Positions 35,117 to 44,449 are shown, numbered from the stretch's first letter. The stretch is DNA of 64,000 nt from Flavobacteriales bacterium (GCA_020635565.1 JACJZN010000008.1:124001-188000), one strand, 5' to 3'. A program made the numbers and translations. The notes: generated by a model not told the origin, from the letters alone.

Positions 35117-35998
35117 ATGGCAAACTTAAAAGAAATAAGAAGTAGGATCACCTCAGTGAACTCAACTATGCAGATTACTTCCGCAATGAAGATGGTTTCT
35201 GCGGCTAAGTTGAGACGAGCACAGGACGCGATTATACAGATGCGTCCCTATGCAGAGAAACTGCAGGAGATTCTTGGTAACCTTTCTTCTTCTTTAGACG
35301 CTAGCGAGAACCCTTACACTCAGCAAAGAGCTGTGAAAAACGTTTTAATCGTTGGAATCACCTCTAATAGAGGGTTATGTGGAGGGTTTAATAACGCTGT
35401 GATCAAGCGAGTAAAAAGATTGGCTACAGAGGAATATAAGGATTGTAACGTGACTATCCTTCCGGTAGGAAAGAAGATCGCAGAGTCTCTAAAAGGAACT
35501 GAATATGCAGTTAGAGGGTCTGTTCTTCCAACTCACCCAGAGAAGGTATGGGATGATCTTAATTTTGAGACTTCATCTGCGATAGCGCAAAACTTGATGG
35601 ATCGATTCGAAGAAGGATCATTTGATAAGATCTTGATCGTTTATAATGCTTTCAAAAATGCTGCTTCTCAAGATTTGACAATAGAACAAATGTTGCCAAT
35701 TGTTCCTACTGAGTCTGACTCGAATGCTGCTGCTACGGCAGATTACATATTTGAGCCATCTAAGGAGAAGATTGTCACTAATTTGATTCCAAATTCCTTG
35801 AAGATTCAATTTTATAAAGCTCTTCTTGATTCGAATGCTTCTGAGCATGGAGCAAGAATGACAGCGATGCATAAAGCAACTGATAATGCTACTTCATTGA
35901 AGAAGGAATTGCAGTTGTATTACAACAAAGCTCGTCAGGCTGCTATTACTAACGAGATTCTAGAGATCGTTGGTGGAGCTGAAGCTTTGAATGGATGA
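35117..35998 (+). CDS. atpG: ATP synthase F1 subunit gamma
   Basis: The 293-residue central rotor stalk. Both terminal helices of the coiled coil are clear: LKEIRSRITSVNSTMQITSAMKMV at the start and ARQAAITNEILEIVGGAEAL at the end. It is the last gene of the operon, followed by a strong bidirectional terminator. Confidence 0.96.
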   Translation: MANLKEIRSRITSVNSTMQITSAMKMVSAAKLRRAQDAIIQMRPYAEKLQEILGNLSSSLDASENPYTQQRAVKNVLIVGITSNRGLCGGFNNAVIKRVKRLATEEYKDCNVTILPVGKKIAESLKGTEYAVRGSVLPTHPEKVWDDLNFETSSAIAQNLMDRFEEGSFDKILIVYNAFKNAASQDLTIEQMLPIVPTESDSNAAATADYIFEPSKEKIVTNLIPNSLKIQFYKALLDSNASEHGARMTAMHKATDNATSLKKELQLYYNKARQAAITNEILEIVGGAEALNG

Positions 35999-36018
35999 TT
36001 TTAATAATACATTATTGA

Positions 36019-36050
36019 AGCCCTGATATCGAAAGATGTTAGGGCTTTTT
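36019..36050. terminator. Bidirectional terminator after atpG
   Basis: Arms 36019-36030 and 36035-36046 pair over 12 bp (with G-U pairs) around a GAAA tetraloop, then a T run at 36046-36050. It separates atpG from the convergent Omp28-like gene. Confidence 0.9.
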
Positions 36051-37065
36051 ATTTCACAAATTTTACTGTTTTAGAGTAGCTGTTCAGATCTTGATTGATC
36101 AATCTAACGAGGTACATTCCCGCTGAGATGTTGTTTAAATCAATGTAGGTTAAATTGCCTGTAAGGCTTCCTCTTGACATAACTGACCCATTCAAGGAAA
36201 TGATTTCGTATAAATTGGAAGAATTGCAATCATTTTTTAAAATCGATAGTTGATTGGAAACGCCATTAAAATGTAAATCAAATCCTTCATTACCTTCTTC
36301 TTCTGTTATTGATAGATAAGCGGTTTGAATCGAGGTGCTCGTGGATGACTGAACAATGCTATTGCCAGGAACGTAGTGAATTGTGCTGAACGCAAAAATA
36401 CGGGTGAGGTTCCAATCGGGACTTACTTTAACAGTGAAAGACATGGTTGTACTGTCTCCAATTGCCAGAGATGGAATGGATTCCAGCATATAACTAGGGA
36501 TTAATTTTTTCCTGAAAACACCGTAGTGCTCAACTTCCCCATTTGGAGCGCTATAGACTATCGTGTCCTCTGCAAGTCCAGCGTAGAGAAAAGGAGTGTG
36601 GGTGAACGAAACACCTTCAAATCGAGTGATTTTCACAGAAACGTATATACTGTCTTGAGTGATTGAATCTATATACGTATTCATTAGAAAAGGCGAAGTT
36701 AGATTTTCATATGAATCAAATAGATCCAGTGCACCGAAGTCAACCGAAGTGGGGTACTCTTCTCCATTGATTACAATTCTGGGCGTGGCACCGTAAATAT
36801 TATAAAAGTTTGTTCTTTCATCATTCTCCGTTACATTATGTTGACTCAATAGACAACTACTGTAAGGTGAACTAGGATGATAGCTTATCCGAATGATTTC
36901 GGGATGATTTTCAAGGTTTGCATTTAGGCCAGGATTTTTTGATGCGCAAACACTACAAACGGTATTGGTAAAATGTTCAATAAGGATCTGTCTGTCAACC
37001 TGACCTCTAATATGATTAACACCAAAAGTGAGTAAAATGAATAAATAAAATATTTGAGTTCTCAT
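36049..37065 (-). CDS. Omp28-like secreted protein with T9SS sorting domain
   Basis: A 338-residue exported protein. After a signal peptide (about 1-21) comes an Omp28-like region with a thioredoxin-style CxxC (HFTNTVCSVCASKN, about 31-44) and YNIYGATPRIVINGE. The last 70 residues end with SAGMYLVRLINQ and KTVKFVK, a type A C-terminal sorting domain used by the type IX secretion system. The protein is therefore probably delivered to the cell surface or outside. Function is unknown. A terminator on its 3' side is shared with atpG. Confidence 0.87.
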   Translation of the reverse strand: MRTQIFYLFILLTFGVNHIRGQVDRQILIEHFTNTVCSVCASKNPGLNANLENHPEIIRISYHPSSPYSSCLLSQHNVTENDERTNFYNIYGATPRIVINGEEYPTSVDFGALDLFDSYENLTSPFLMNTYIDSITQDSIYVSVKITRFEGVSFTHTPFLYAGLAEDTIVYSAPNGEVEHYGVFRKKLIPSYMLESIPSLAIGDSTTMSFTVKVSPDWNLTRIFAFSTIHYVPGNSIVQSSTSTSIQTAYLSITEEEGNEGFDLHFNGVSNQLSILKNDCNSSNLYEIISLNGSVMSRGSLTGNLTYIDLNNISAGMYLVRLINQDLNSYSKTVKFVK

Positions 37066-37102
37066 TTTATTGGATCAGTCGTTAGAAAGCGAAAAACCTG
37101 AC

Positions 37103-37132
37103 AAAAAAAAAGCCTCCAATTTGGAGGCTTTT
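37103..37132 (-). terminator. Terminator after the Ser/Thr-rich lipoprotein gene
   Basis: AGCCTCC and GGAGGCT arms (37111-37130) form a stem around AATTT; on the reverse strand a run of about nine T follows at 37103-37111. Confidence 0.85.
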
Positions 37133-37154
37133 AATATTTATTAATGCAGGATTA

Positions 37155-37826
37155 TTATTCTCCTTGCGTTAAAGTAACAGTCATTGAAGAAGTTGAGCTT
37201 GAAGTAGAAGCTGAACCACCATCAGGAGTGTAAGTGTTAGAGTTAGACTCATCTTTCATCATCTCTAATTCTTTTCCTTTAGACTCAACGATTACCATAA
37301 CTTCAGACATTTCACCTTCAGCGTAAGTGTTTGCATCAACGTCAGTTGAGCTAGTACCACTAAAAGTAAAAGTTTGAGAAGAAGAAGAAGAAAGTGTGTG
37401 GAAAACAACTCTTTCGTTTTTCTTGAAGTCACCTGTAACACCTCCTAAGAAATCCCAAGTACCTGAAGAAGTCTCAACGTTAACTAGATCTACATCAACA
37501 GTAGTTCCTCCTGAAGTGTAAGAAGTAATTTTCATGTTCATTGTTCTTGACCAAGTACCATCTTTTTCGATTGTCCAAGTTGCGTCAGCTGTACCAGTGT
37601 AAGTAGTCTTGTCACCGTTAGCGTCAGTTTCAACCATTGTCAAAACACCATCAGCAACAGTCATAGATGATGAAGTAACATCTCCATTAGTGTCTTTGTC
37701 AGAAGAAGTTTGAGTCATTGCAGACATTGTCCACTCGTTGCTCATTTTTCCTTTTGATGACTTTTTACATGAAGCTGCTCCAGCAACTAATGCAATGCTT
37801 AATCCGTAAACGAATAATTTTTTCAT
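37155..37826 (-). CDS. Ser/Thr-rich lipoprotein of unknown function
   Basis: A 223-residue protein with a signal peptide and lipobox (GAASC, Cys20). The mature part is rich in Ser, Thr, Asp and Gly, with a beta-strand pattern (for example GTWSRTMNMKITSYTS) that recalls lipocalin-like domains of Bacteroidota lipoproteins. Ser/Thr runs occur at about 145-150 and 205-215. It is a single-gene unit with a -7 box at 37858-37865 and its own terminator, which suggests steady, perhaps high, expression. Confidence 0.75.
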   Translation of the reverse strand: MKKLFVYGLSIALVAGAASCKKSSKGKMSNEWTMSAMTQTSSDKDTNGDVTSSSMTVADGVLTMVETDANGDKTTYTGTADATWTIEKDGTWSRTMNMKITSYTSGGTTVDVDLVNVETSSGTWDFLGGVTGDFKKNERVVFHTLSSSSSQTFTFSGTSSTDVDANTYAEGEMSEVMVIVESKGKELEMMKDESNSNTYTPDGGSASTSSSTSSMTVTLTQGE

Positions 37827-37857
37827 TTTTCTAATTTTTAAATTTTAATTTGTGACA

Positions 37858-37865
37858 CAAACATA
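37858..37865 (-). promoter_or_regulatory. -7 promoter box for the Ser/Thr-rich lipoprotein gene
   Basis: Reverse-strand TATGTTTG, 31 bases before ATG 37826. Confidence 0.6.
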
Positions 37866-38019
37866 AAAAAAAAAGAAGATAACTTAAACTGTTTTAGGGT
37901 TGAATTATTTATTTTTTTAGATGAATTAACATTTTGTTAGTTTAAACGGAAGGGGATTGCGTATTATCAGATTTCCAACTAATTTCGTGTCGAAGAATTA
38001 TATTAAAACAAAATTTTAT

Positions 38020-38430
38020 ATGTATCCAGCAGAATTAGTAGCGCCAATGAAGGAGGACCTTACTTCCAGAGGCTTTAAAGAATTGATATCAGCAGATGAC
38101 GTGGATCAGGTGTTGAACGAAGACGGAACTACTTTCGTAGTGATTAATAGTGTTTGTGGTTGTGCAGCAGCGAATGCAAGACCTGCAGCAATTATGGCTT
38201 CATCAAATGATAAGTTGCCAGATAATCTGGTAACTGTATTTGCAGGAGTTGACAAAGATGCGGTAGATCAGGTTAGAAAGTACTGTCTACCTTATCCTCC
38301 ATCTTCACCGTCTATGGCTTTGTTCAAAGACGGAACGTTAGTTCATTTTATTGAAAGACACCATATCGAAGGAAGACCTGCCGATATGATTGCCGAGAAT
38401 ATCGTTGCAGCATTCAACGAATACTGCTAA
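38020..38430 (+). CDS. BrxA/BrxB-family bacilliredoxin
   Basis: A 136-residue thioredoxin-fold protein with the CGC active site in NSVCGCAAANARPA. Bacilliredoxins remove bacillithiol from S-thiolated proteins; Bacteroidota are known to hold such genes. ATG 38020 (MYPAELVAPMKEDL) matches the family start, while the upstream ATG at 37957 adds unrelated residues. A variant -7 element (TAATTTCG) is at 37980-37987. It abuts gatC tail to tail with no gap. Confidence 0.92.
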   Translation: MYPAELVAPMKEDLTSRGFKELISADDVDQVLNEDGTTFVVINSVCGCAAANARPAAIMASSNDKLPDNLVTVFAGVDKDAVDQVRKYCLPYPPSSPSMALFKDGTLVHFIERHHIEGRPADMIAENIVAAFNEYC

Positions 38431-38718
38431 TTACTTGATGACTTTAGGTATCTTAAAGTAGGTACTATCTTTCTTAGGGGCGTTTTTTAACGCCTCTTTT
38501 TGTGTAATGTCAGTATGAGCTACATCCTCTCGCAGAATGTTTGTTTCGTCCGTTATGTGGATCAAGGGTTCTACTCCTTCTGTATCCACTTCTTCTAATT
38601 TTCCTACAAATGCTAGCATTTTGTTCATGTCTTGGAGAATAGCTTCCTTTTCTTCTCCATTGAACTCCAGCTTCGCAAGAGAAGCGATCTTGTTCACAGT
38701 TTTTTCATCTAACTTCAT
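38431..38718 (-). CDS. gatC: Asp-tRNA(Asn)/Glu-tRNA(Gln) amidotransferase subunit C
   Basis: The 95-residue GatC, which stabilises GatA in the GatCAB enzyme making Gln-tRNA or Asn-tRNA by transamidation. VNKIASLAKLEFNGEEKEAI and the conserved LREDV near 70-74 identify it. gatA and gatB are not adjacent. It lies 11 bases downstream of the acyltransferase gene, so the two are probably co-transcribed. Confidence 0.93.
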   Translation of the reverse strand: MKLDEKTVNKIASLAKLEFNGEEKEAILQDMNKMLAFVGKLEEVDTEGVEPLIHITDETNILREDVAHTDITQKEALKNAPKKDSTYFKIPKVIK

Positions 38719-38729
38719 AAGTGATACAG

Positions 38730-39458
38730 TTATAATTTGGACTTTATAATGTCATACGTTTCGTTGCGCAAAGATACTAAATCCGATTGAGGTGTGACTT
38801 TAATAGGTTGGTGAACAACAATGGAAGCAGTTCCAGGTCTTCCAGCTCCCATTAAATCTATGTGGTCATAAAACAGTTTGTAGTTATTCACAAATGTAAT
38901 AGGAACTATTTCAGTACTGAATTCCAGAGCCAAACTGAAAGCGCCATTTTTGAAACGTAGCATTTTTGGAGGTTCAGGTCCCATTGTTCCTTCTGGAAAG
39001 ATGGCAAGACTCCGCTCTTGTCTCAGTGCTTCTTTTGCTTTAAGCAGACTTTCAGAGGCAACTTTCCTATTGCTTCTATCAACTGGTATATCGATTCCTT
39101 TCTTAAAAAAGATATTAATAATAGGCCATTTAAGTACTTCAGATTTACCTAAAAATGCAAAATCCGAAGGAATGATTTTATACATGAGAATGATGTCCAG
39201 ATAGGACGCATGATTGGCGCATACAATAAAAGGACCTTCCTGAGGGAAGTTATCTTTTCCTTCCACTTTGACTCTGATTACACAAAATATACAGATGATA
39301 TTAGACCAGAGTTTCTTCACTTTAACAGCTTTTCTGTATTTGTCTTCACCTCTGAGAACAATCAAGAAATAAGGATATAGCAATAGTCCGGAAGTCAGAT
39401 AAACAGCTCCAAAGTAAAGTTTATATAGGAATCTGAAAGGGGCTCCAATCCATCTCAT
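38730..39458 (-). CDS. plsC: 1-acyl-sn-glycerol-3-phosphate acyltransferase (PlsC type)
   Basis: About 242 residues from ATG 39458. The acyltransferase motifs are in order: NHASYLD (HxxxxD), the acceptor-binding VDRSNR region, and FPEGTMG. An N-terminal membrane anchor (about 8-35) precedes them. The enzyme makes phosphatidic acid or an ornithine-lipid type product. The longer frame from 39506 would start upstream of the -7 box at 39465-39472, so ATG 39458 is preferred. Confidence 0.9.
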   Translation of the reverse strand: MRWIGAPFRFLYKLYFGAVYLTSGLLLYPYFLIVLRGEDKYRKAVKVKKLWSNIICIFCVIRVKVEGKDNFPQEGPFIVCANHASYLDIILMYKIIPSDFAFLGKSEVLKWPIINIFFKKGIDIPVDRSNRKVASESLLKAKEALRQERSLAIFPEGTMGPEPPKMLRFKNGAFSLALEFSTEIVPITFVNNYKLFYDHIDLMGAGRPGTASIVVHQPIKVTPQSDLVSLRNETYDIIKSKL

Positions 39459-39464
39459 AGAAGG

Positions 39465-39472
39465 CAAATGTA
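39465..39472 (-). promoter_or_regulatory. -7 promoter box for plsC, 6 nt before its ATG
   Basis: Reverse-strand TACATTTG. Confidence 0.55.
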
Positions 39473-39518
39473 AACAAGTTAGGTAAACTTGAACTATTTT
39501 TCTCAATTTTGCTTTTTA

Positions 39519-40082
39519 ATGAACAATCATCCAGATAATCTCACCCCGATTCTGATCGGATTCAAATTGCCGAAATCAATATTGCCTGCAATTATTGATT
39601 TGAATCAAAACTTGGAATTAATGCAGATCAATTTTCGAAAATGCTTGCCTCATGTCACGCTCTGGATGGGGTTTATTCCTTCAAAGCAAATTGAATCCTT
39701 AAGGCTTGGACTTGAAAAGATCTTTAAAAATGTAGAGATTGTTATTAATTTGGGAACTATGGGGATATTTCAGAGTAAGTTTGGAAGTGTACTTAGTTTG
39801 GAATTAATTCTTAACCGGGAATTGTATTTACTTCAAAATAGAGTTCATCATTTTTTTGAACCCTTTAGAGAGATCGCAGAATCATGCGATGGATTTGATC
39901 AAGCTACAGTCGATTATGTTAATGGATTTTCAAACAAATCATTGGATAATTATACTCCTCATATTACAATCGGTTTTGGAGCGAAAGTGCCAGAGATTTA
40001 TATGCCCAATACAATAAAATTGATTGATCCGATGATGTTTAGGGTAGGGAATTATTGTACATGCGAAAGTCTAGTGCAATGA
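39519..40082 (+). CDS. 2H phosphoesterase / 2'-5' RNA ligase-like protein
   Basis: About 187 residues from ATG 39519. Two H-x-T/S motifs, PHVTLWMG (about 47) and PHITIGFG (about 150), mark the LigT-like 2H fold, which works on cyclic phosphodiesters. The physiological substrate is unknown. A one-mismatch -7 box (CAATTTTG) lies at 39502-39509. The flippase gene follows after 52 bases with its own promoter. Confidence 0.75.
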   Translation: MNNHPDNLTPILIGFKLPKSILPAIIDLNQNLELMQINFRKCLPHVTLWMGFIPSKQIESLRLGLEKIFKNVEIVINLGTMGIFQSKFGSVLSLELILNRELYLLQNRVHHFFEPFREIAESCDGFDQATVDYVNGFSNKSLDNYTPHITIGFGAKVPEIYMPNTIKLIDPMMFRVGNYCTCESLVQ

Positions 40083-40121
40083 ACAATGCATTCAGACGTT
40101 TAATCACTATTTAAAAACCAC

Positions 40122-40129
40122 TACATTTG
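40122..40129 (+). promoter_or_regulatory. -7 promoter box for the flippase gene, 5 nt before its ATG
   Basis: Perfect TACATTTG. Confidence 0.55.
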
Positions 40130-40134
40130 CTTGC

Positions 40135-41589
40135 ATGCAAAGGAAGTTTCTGTCCAATCTGTTTTTAGTTCTGCTGCTGAATGTACTTGTAAAACCATTT
40201 TACATTCTTGGGGTAGACGCAGAATTTCTTAAGCGCCTGGAAGCAGCACATCCTGGTGAATATGGAGAGTACTTTTCAATAGTGGGATTAACCTTTATCT
40301 TCAATATATTTCTGGATCTCGGTTTGTCTAATTTCAATACCCGTGAAGTAGCGCGTAGTGAAAATCATCAATCAGAATATTTTTCTTCCATCCTTTCTGT
40401 TAAGTTTCTACTGATCTTCATATACATGTCTTTGTTGTTCGGAAGTGGGATGTTGTTGGGATATTCTGATCATCAATTCCGATTGTTAAGCTTTCTTGGA
40501 GTCAATCAAGTATTGGTGGCTTTCATACTTTTCTTTCGTTCTAATTTATCCGGCATGTTAAAATTTAGACAGGATAGTATTGTAAGTGTATTAGACAGGG
40601 TTCTGTTAGTGATCATGTGTTCACTGGTTTTATGGGGTGGGGTATTGGAGCAGCCATTGTCAATAGAATTGTTTGTTTGGATGCAAACGGTTAGTTACGC
40701 TGTTACTTTAATAGTGGTGGTCCTTTTGGTTTTAAAGAGTGGGAGTATTCCTAGAATCAAAGTGTTTCGTGAAGCGATAATGCCATTGTTAAGGAAGTCA
40801 CTTCCGTACGCGTTATTGGTGCTTTTAATGACGATATACTATAGAACAGATAGCGTTATGCTCGAGCAGATGTTGCCAGATGGAAAGCGGGAAGCAGCGT
40901 TGTATGCTCAGGGATTCAGATTTCTTGAAGCGTTCTCCATGATAGGATTTTTATTTGCTGGATTACTGCTGCCTATATTTTCTAAGTTGATCGTTGAGAA
41001 GAAAGATGTTTCGGATATGGTTACATTGTCATTCAAACTGATTTTCTCCATTGCGTTTGTTTTATCAATGGGTGTTTTCTTCTATGCGGAAGAAATTATT
41101 GAAGCAAGATATGAAATGACAGGTGCTGAATTGATCCGTTCTGCGGCAAGTCTACAAATGTTGATGATCTGTTTTATTGGGATGATCTCAACTTATATAT
41201 TCGGAACCTTGTTGACTGCAAATGGTAGCTTGAGGATTCTGAATTGGGTTGCTGCTGTTGGTGTGGTCCTTAATCTTATTTTAAATTACTTTTGGATTCC
41301 CGAAGTTGGAGCTCTCGGAGCAGCAAAAGCTAGTATGATAACTCAGTTGCTCACAGCTATTGCTCAAATGGTCATAGCTATTTCTGTACTTAAGGTTAAA
41401 ATAACAACCGTGGATCTTGTTAGACTGGTTGGTTTCGCTCTTCCTTTGGTTGGTTTTGCCTTTTTCATAGATTATGATGATTGGCTCTTTGGATTAGCTG
41501 CGATAACTACCGTTGGAGGAGGCTTAGCGATAATCTCTGGTGTGTTTAATCCAAGGGAAGCTATTCAAATTTTAAGGTCTAAAGAATAG
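40135..41589 (+). CDS. Wzx/MATE-like polysaccharide flippase
   Basis: A 484-residue polytopic protein with about 12-14 hydrophobic helices, of the MOP (Wzx/MurJ-like) superfamily. FIFNIFLDLGLSNFNTREVAR near 58-78 is the pattern typical of oligosaccharide flippases. It would move lipid-linked sugar units across the inner membrane. It could serve the O-antigen-like or capsule pathway genes elsewhere in this window. No RfbX operon partners are adjacent. Confidence 0.87.
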   Translation: MQRKFLSNLFLVLLLNVLVKPFYILGVDAEFLKRLEAAHPGEYGEYFSIVGLTFIFNIFLDLGLSNFNTREVARSENHQSEYFSSILSVKFLLIFIYMSLLFGSGMLLGYSDHQFRLLSFLGVNQVLVAFILFFRSNLSGMLKFRQDSIVSVLDRVLLVIMCSLVLWGGVLEQPLSIELFVWMQTVSYAVTLIVVVLLVLKSGSIPRIKVFREAIMPLLRKSLPYALLVLLMTIYYRTDSVMLEQMLPDGKREAALYAQGFRFLEAFSMIGFLFAGLLLPIFSKLIVEKKDVSDMVTLSFKLIFSIAFVLSMGVFFYAEEIIEARYEMTGAELIRSAASLQMLMICFIGMISTYIFGTLLTANGSLRILNWVAAVGVVLNLILNYFWIPEVGALGAAKASMITQLLTAIAQMVIAISVLKVKITTVDLVRLVGFALPLVGFAFFIDYDDWLFGLAAITTVGGGLAIISGVFNPREAIQILRSKE

Positions 41590-41594
41590 AAAGA

Positions 41595-41786
41595 CTAATT
41601 CTTGAGAATTCCTGTTTTTTTGTCATAACCATAGGGACAGTGTTTACATCCACTTTTGCAACAATATCCCCGTTTGAGGTGGTATTTCTCCGTAAATACA
41701 ATAAATCCTTCCTCAGAATAATAAAAGTCTTCGGGATCTAATTTTGGTTTCTTGCTGAAACCACTCATGTCATCTTCCCAACTCAT
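41595..41786 (-). CDS. Small Cys-rich DUF5522-like protein
   Basis: A 63-residue protein with clustered cysteines, YCCKSGCKHCPYGYD (about 41-55), the signature of DUF5522-like proteins. The four cysteines could bind zinc or an iron-sulfur cluster; no function is known. It overlaps the glycosyltransferase gene by 4 bases. Confidence 0.85.
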   Translation of the reverse strand: MSWEDDMSGFSKKPKLDPEDFYYSEEGFIVFTEKYHLKRGYCCKSGCKHCPYGYDKKTGILKN

Positions 41787-43372
41787 TTTTTGAAATATAC
41801 ATAATATATGGCCGATTCCTTTCGGTCGATAATTTTCGAAGATATCATTTCTGAACTATAATCGGGGTATTTCAGTCTAAAAACAGAATCTTGCTCTTTA
41901 TTTAGAATAAATGCAGCCTTAGTGATGGTGTCATGGATCTGACACAATTCTTCTAAGTTAAAATTGATAACTATTGGGTTTTTATTTTGGGAAAGATAGA
42001 ACGGTAAACTCGGTTGTAATCCTGGTGCGTTGCCTAAAATAACAGGTGTCTTCTCGTCTACATTTTCAAGAACATATTCACTCACTTTCACCGAACTGTT
42101 GATATGCTCCACAAAGAGAGGTGCAATACCCCAAAGTACAATTAGCAGGAGAATACTAGAATAGGCTTGGATATTGAAGAATATTTCAGATTTATATTTA
42201 ATGAGTTGAAGAACAATTGCTGCTAAATATAGCATCCCGATTATGTCAAGAGCTATAGTGAAGGATTTATTTATCTCTACAAATTTTGAGGCAATGATAA
42301 GGGCGACTCCAAAGGCTATGTTGAGTAGATAGTGTAATATGGTGAATAGAATGTGAGGTCTATTTTGTTGCTGCTTATATTCACAGATTCGATGACCGAT
42401 TAGAATTGCCAATCCCACATGTGCCGGAATAACATAGGCTGGTAGTTTACTGGGAGAAAATTCATATATCAGCCACCCTGCAACAAACCAAGCACCGAAC
42501 ACAAAAACGTAATTCTTTTCTTTGAAAAAACCGATGATTCCATTTGACAGCGATTGAAAAAAGTACATGGATGACAGTACAAAGAATCCGAAGATCAATC
42601 CCAGATGCATTCCAGGAGGGCCTGTCTGACCATATACTGATCCAGAAACTCTTCGTTTAACATACCAATCGTACATCCAGTTCAAAAATTCGCCACCATC
42701 TACTTGGATAGTTAAATATCCCCAACCAATAACAGGGAGAAAAGATACGGGAAGAAAGAACCAGGGATGTAACTTCAATAAGTTAAATCGATTAGGATGA
42801 AAGAGAAATAACAAACCAGCAAAGCCCCCAACAAAAATTATAATCGGAGGACCTTTGGTTAACAGTCCCAGAGCAATTCCTAGATAGAAGTAAATTCCCC
42901 ATTTAAACTTTGGTTCATAGAGCATATTGACCAATGCAAACCCAGATAAAGTAGAAAAAAACAATAAGGTAGCATCTGTCACTGATATTTTGGCTAGTGA
43001 AGTAACTAGTATGGATGTCCCTAAAACTACTGTTGAGCTAAAGGCTGTTTCGTTTCCAAACCACTTTCGGGTCTGGAACAATACCAAAAGAAGAGTTCCT
43101 AAAGTAGCCAGAAATGAAGGGAATCGAACCGCAAACTCATTATACCCAAAAACTCTCATCGAAAGGGCGATGTCCCAAAAATGTAATGGCGTTTTTCTGT
43201 GGTCATGAGAGAAATAGTAGTCTGGGATTAGATAATCTCCCGTTTCAATCATGGTTTTTCCAAATCCCGCGTAGGCAGCTTCATCTTGATCCCATAGCGG
43301 CATAGACCAGTTGTTAATGATCAATAGAACAACTAGCAGGAGTAGACTAAGGATTTGATTTTTGTTGAACAA
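41783..43372 (-). CDS. GT39-like membrane glycosyltransferase (ArnT/PMT type)
   Basis: A 529-residue protein with a signal-anchor and about 11-12 membrane helices. The first extracytoplasmic loop holds WDQDEAAYAGFGK, whose acidic pair is the catalytic feature of GT-C enzymes, and HDHRKTPLHFWDIALSM follows. Such enzymes take a sugar from polyprenyl phosphate and add it to lipid A or protein. The acceptor is unknown. The small Cys-rich gene is co-transcribed after it. Confidence 0.87.
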   Translation of the reverse strand: MFNKNQILSLLLLVVLLIINNWSMPLWDQDEAAYAGFGKTMIETGDYLIPDYYFSHDHRKTPLHFWDIALSMRVFGYNEFAVRFPSFLATLGTLLLVLFQTRKWFGNETAFSSTVVLGTSILVTSLAKISVTDATLLFFSTLSGFALVNMLYEPKFKWGIYFYLGIALGLLTKGPPIIIFVGGFAGLLFLFHPNRFNLLKLHPWFFLPVSFLPVIGWGYLTIQVDGGEFLNWMYDWYVKRRVSGSVYGQTGPPGMHLGLIFGFFVLSSMYFFQSLSNGIIGFFKEKNYVFVFGAWFVAGWLIYEFSPSKLPAYVIPAHVGLAILIGHRICEYKQQQNRPHILFTILHYLLNIAFGVALIIASKFVEINKSFTIALDIIGMLYLAAIVLQLIKYKSEIFFNIQAYSSILLLIVLWGIAPLFVEHINSSVKVSEYVLENVDEKTPVILGNAPGLQPSLPFYLSQNKNPIVINFNLEELCQIHDTITKAAFILNKEQDSVFRLKYPDYSSEMISSKIIDRKESAIYYVYFKK

Positions 43373-43389
43373 AACGTTATGAATAAACG

Positions 43390-43397
43390 CAAAGTTA
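43390..43397 (-). promoter_or_regulatory. -7 promoter box for the GT39 gene
   Basis: Reverse-strand TAACTTTG, 17 bases before ATG 43372. Confidence 0.6.
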
Positions 43398-43448
43398 GAT
43401 GTTCTAAATAAATACGCACCTGAACCTTACAAAATCGAAGTGATAATT

Positions 43449-43456
43449 TAACTTTG
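43449..43456 (+). promoter_or_regulatory. -7 promoter box for trpS
   Basis: Perfect TAACTTTG; it overlaps the upstream in-frame ATG at 43454 and supports the start at 43475. Confidence 0.6.
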
Positions 43457-43474
43457 TGCCTCAATTTAACGAAA

Positions 43475-44449
43475 ATGGCTAGAGTTTTAACGGGAATACA
43501 AAGTACGGGAACACCTCATTTAGGAAATATTTTGGGGGCAATTATACCTGCAATCGAAATGGGAAATCATGGAGATAATGAATCTTTTCTGTTTATAGCG
43601 GATATGCATTCACTTACGCAGATCAAAGATGGTGCTGAGTTAAGAGAGAACACGTATAGCGTTGCAGCGACCTGGCTGGCATTCGGATTGGATACTTCAA
43701 AAACAGTTTTCTATCGGCAGAGTGATGTACCAGAATGTGCTGAATTGACCTGGTATTTGAGTTGTTTTTTTCCATATCAACGACTTACACTTGCTCACTC
43801 TTTCAAGGATAAAGCAGATCGTTTATCGGATGTTAATGCCGGACTTTTTGTTTACCCTATGTTAATGGCTGCTGATATTTTGTTGTATGATGCGCACTAC
43901 GTACCTGTTGGAAAAGATCAATTGCAGCATCTTGAAATGACCAGAGATGTAGCATCTAGAATTAACCATCATTATGAAGGGGATTTGTTGGTTGTTCCTG
44001 AAGCAAAAGTACAGGAAGACACTATGCTGATTCCTGGTACAGATGGAGAGAAAATGAGCAAATCAAGAGATAACTATTTAAATGTTTTCTGGTCGGACAA
44101 AGAGCTTAAGAATGCAATAAACAAAAAGATCATTACGGATGCTACTCCGCTAGAAGATCCTAAAGATCCAGATAGTTCTACCATCATGTCTTTATATAGA
44201 TTAGTTGCATCTCCAGAACAAGTGAATGAGCTGGAAGGAAAACTTAGGGCAGGAGGATACGGATGGGGCCATGCTAAAGGGGATCTTCACAAGGCTGTGA
44301 TCGAAAAGTTTGGTGAAGCCAGAGAAAAGTACAACTATTTTATGGCAAATAAGCATGAATTGGATGAGGTGCTTGCCATAGGGGCAAATAAAGCAAGAGA
44401 AGTAGCTAAGCAAACGTTGGAAAGAGTTAGAAACAAGATGGGGTATTAA
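43475..44449 (+). CDS. trpS: Tryptophanyl-tRNA synthetase
   Basis: A class I synthetase of 324 residues. The HIGH-equivalent is PHLGN (14-18) and KMSKS is near 193-197. The N-terminal MARVLTGIQSTGTPHLGN is the usual TrpS opening; the longer frame from 43454 starts inside the promoter box. It is followed by lysS, which has its own promoter. Confidence 0.97.
   Translation: MARVLTGIQSTGTPHLGNILGAIIPAIEMGNHGDNESFLFIADMHSLTQIKDGAELRENTYSVAATWLAFGLDTSKTVFYRQSDVPECAELTWYLSCFFPYQRLTLAHSFKDKADRLSDVNAGLFVYPMLMAADILLYDAHYVPVGKDQLQHLEMTRDVASRINHHYEGDLLVVPEAKVQEDTMLIPGTDGEKMSKSRDNYLNVFWSDKELKNAINKKIITDATPLEDPKDPDSSTIMSLYRLVASPEQVNELEGKLRAGGYGWGHAKGDLHKAVIEKFGEAREKYNYFMANKHELDEVLAIGANKAREVAKQTLERVRNKMGY

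Noticed and set aside
37957..38019. Longer start for the bacilliredoxin
   Set aside because: The added residues are unlike the family, and a promoter-like element (37980-37987) lies inside them.
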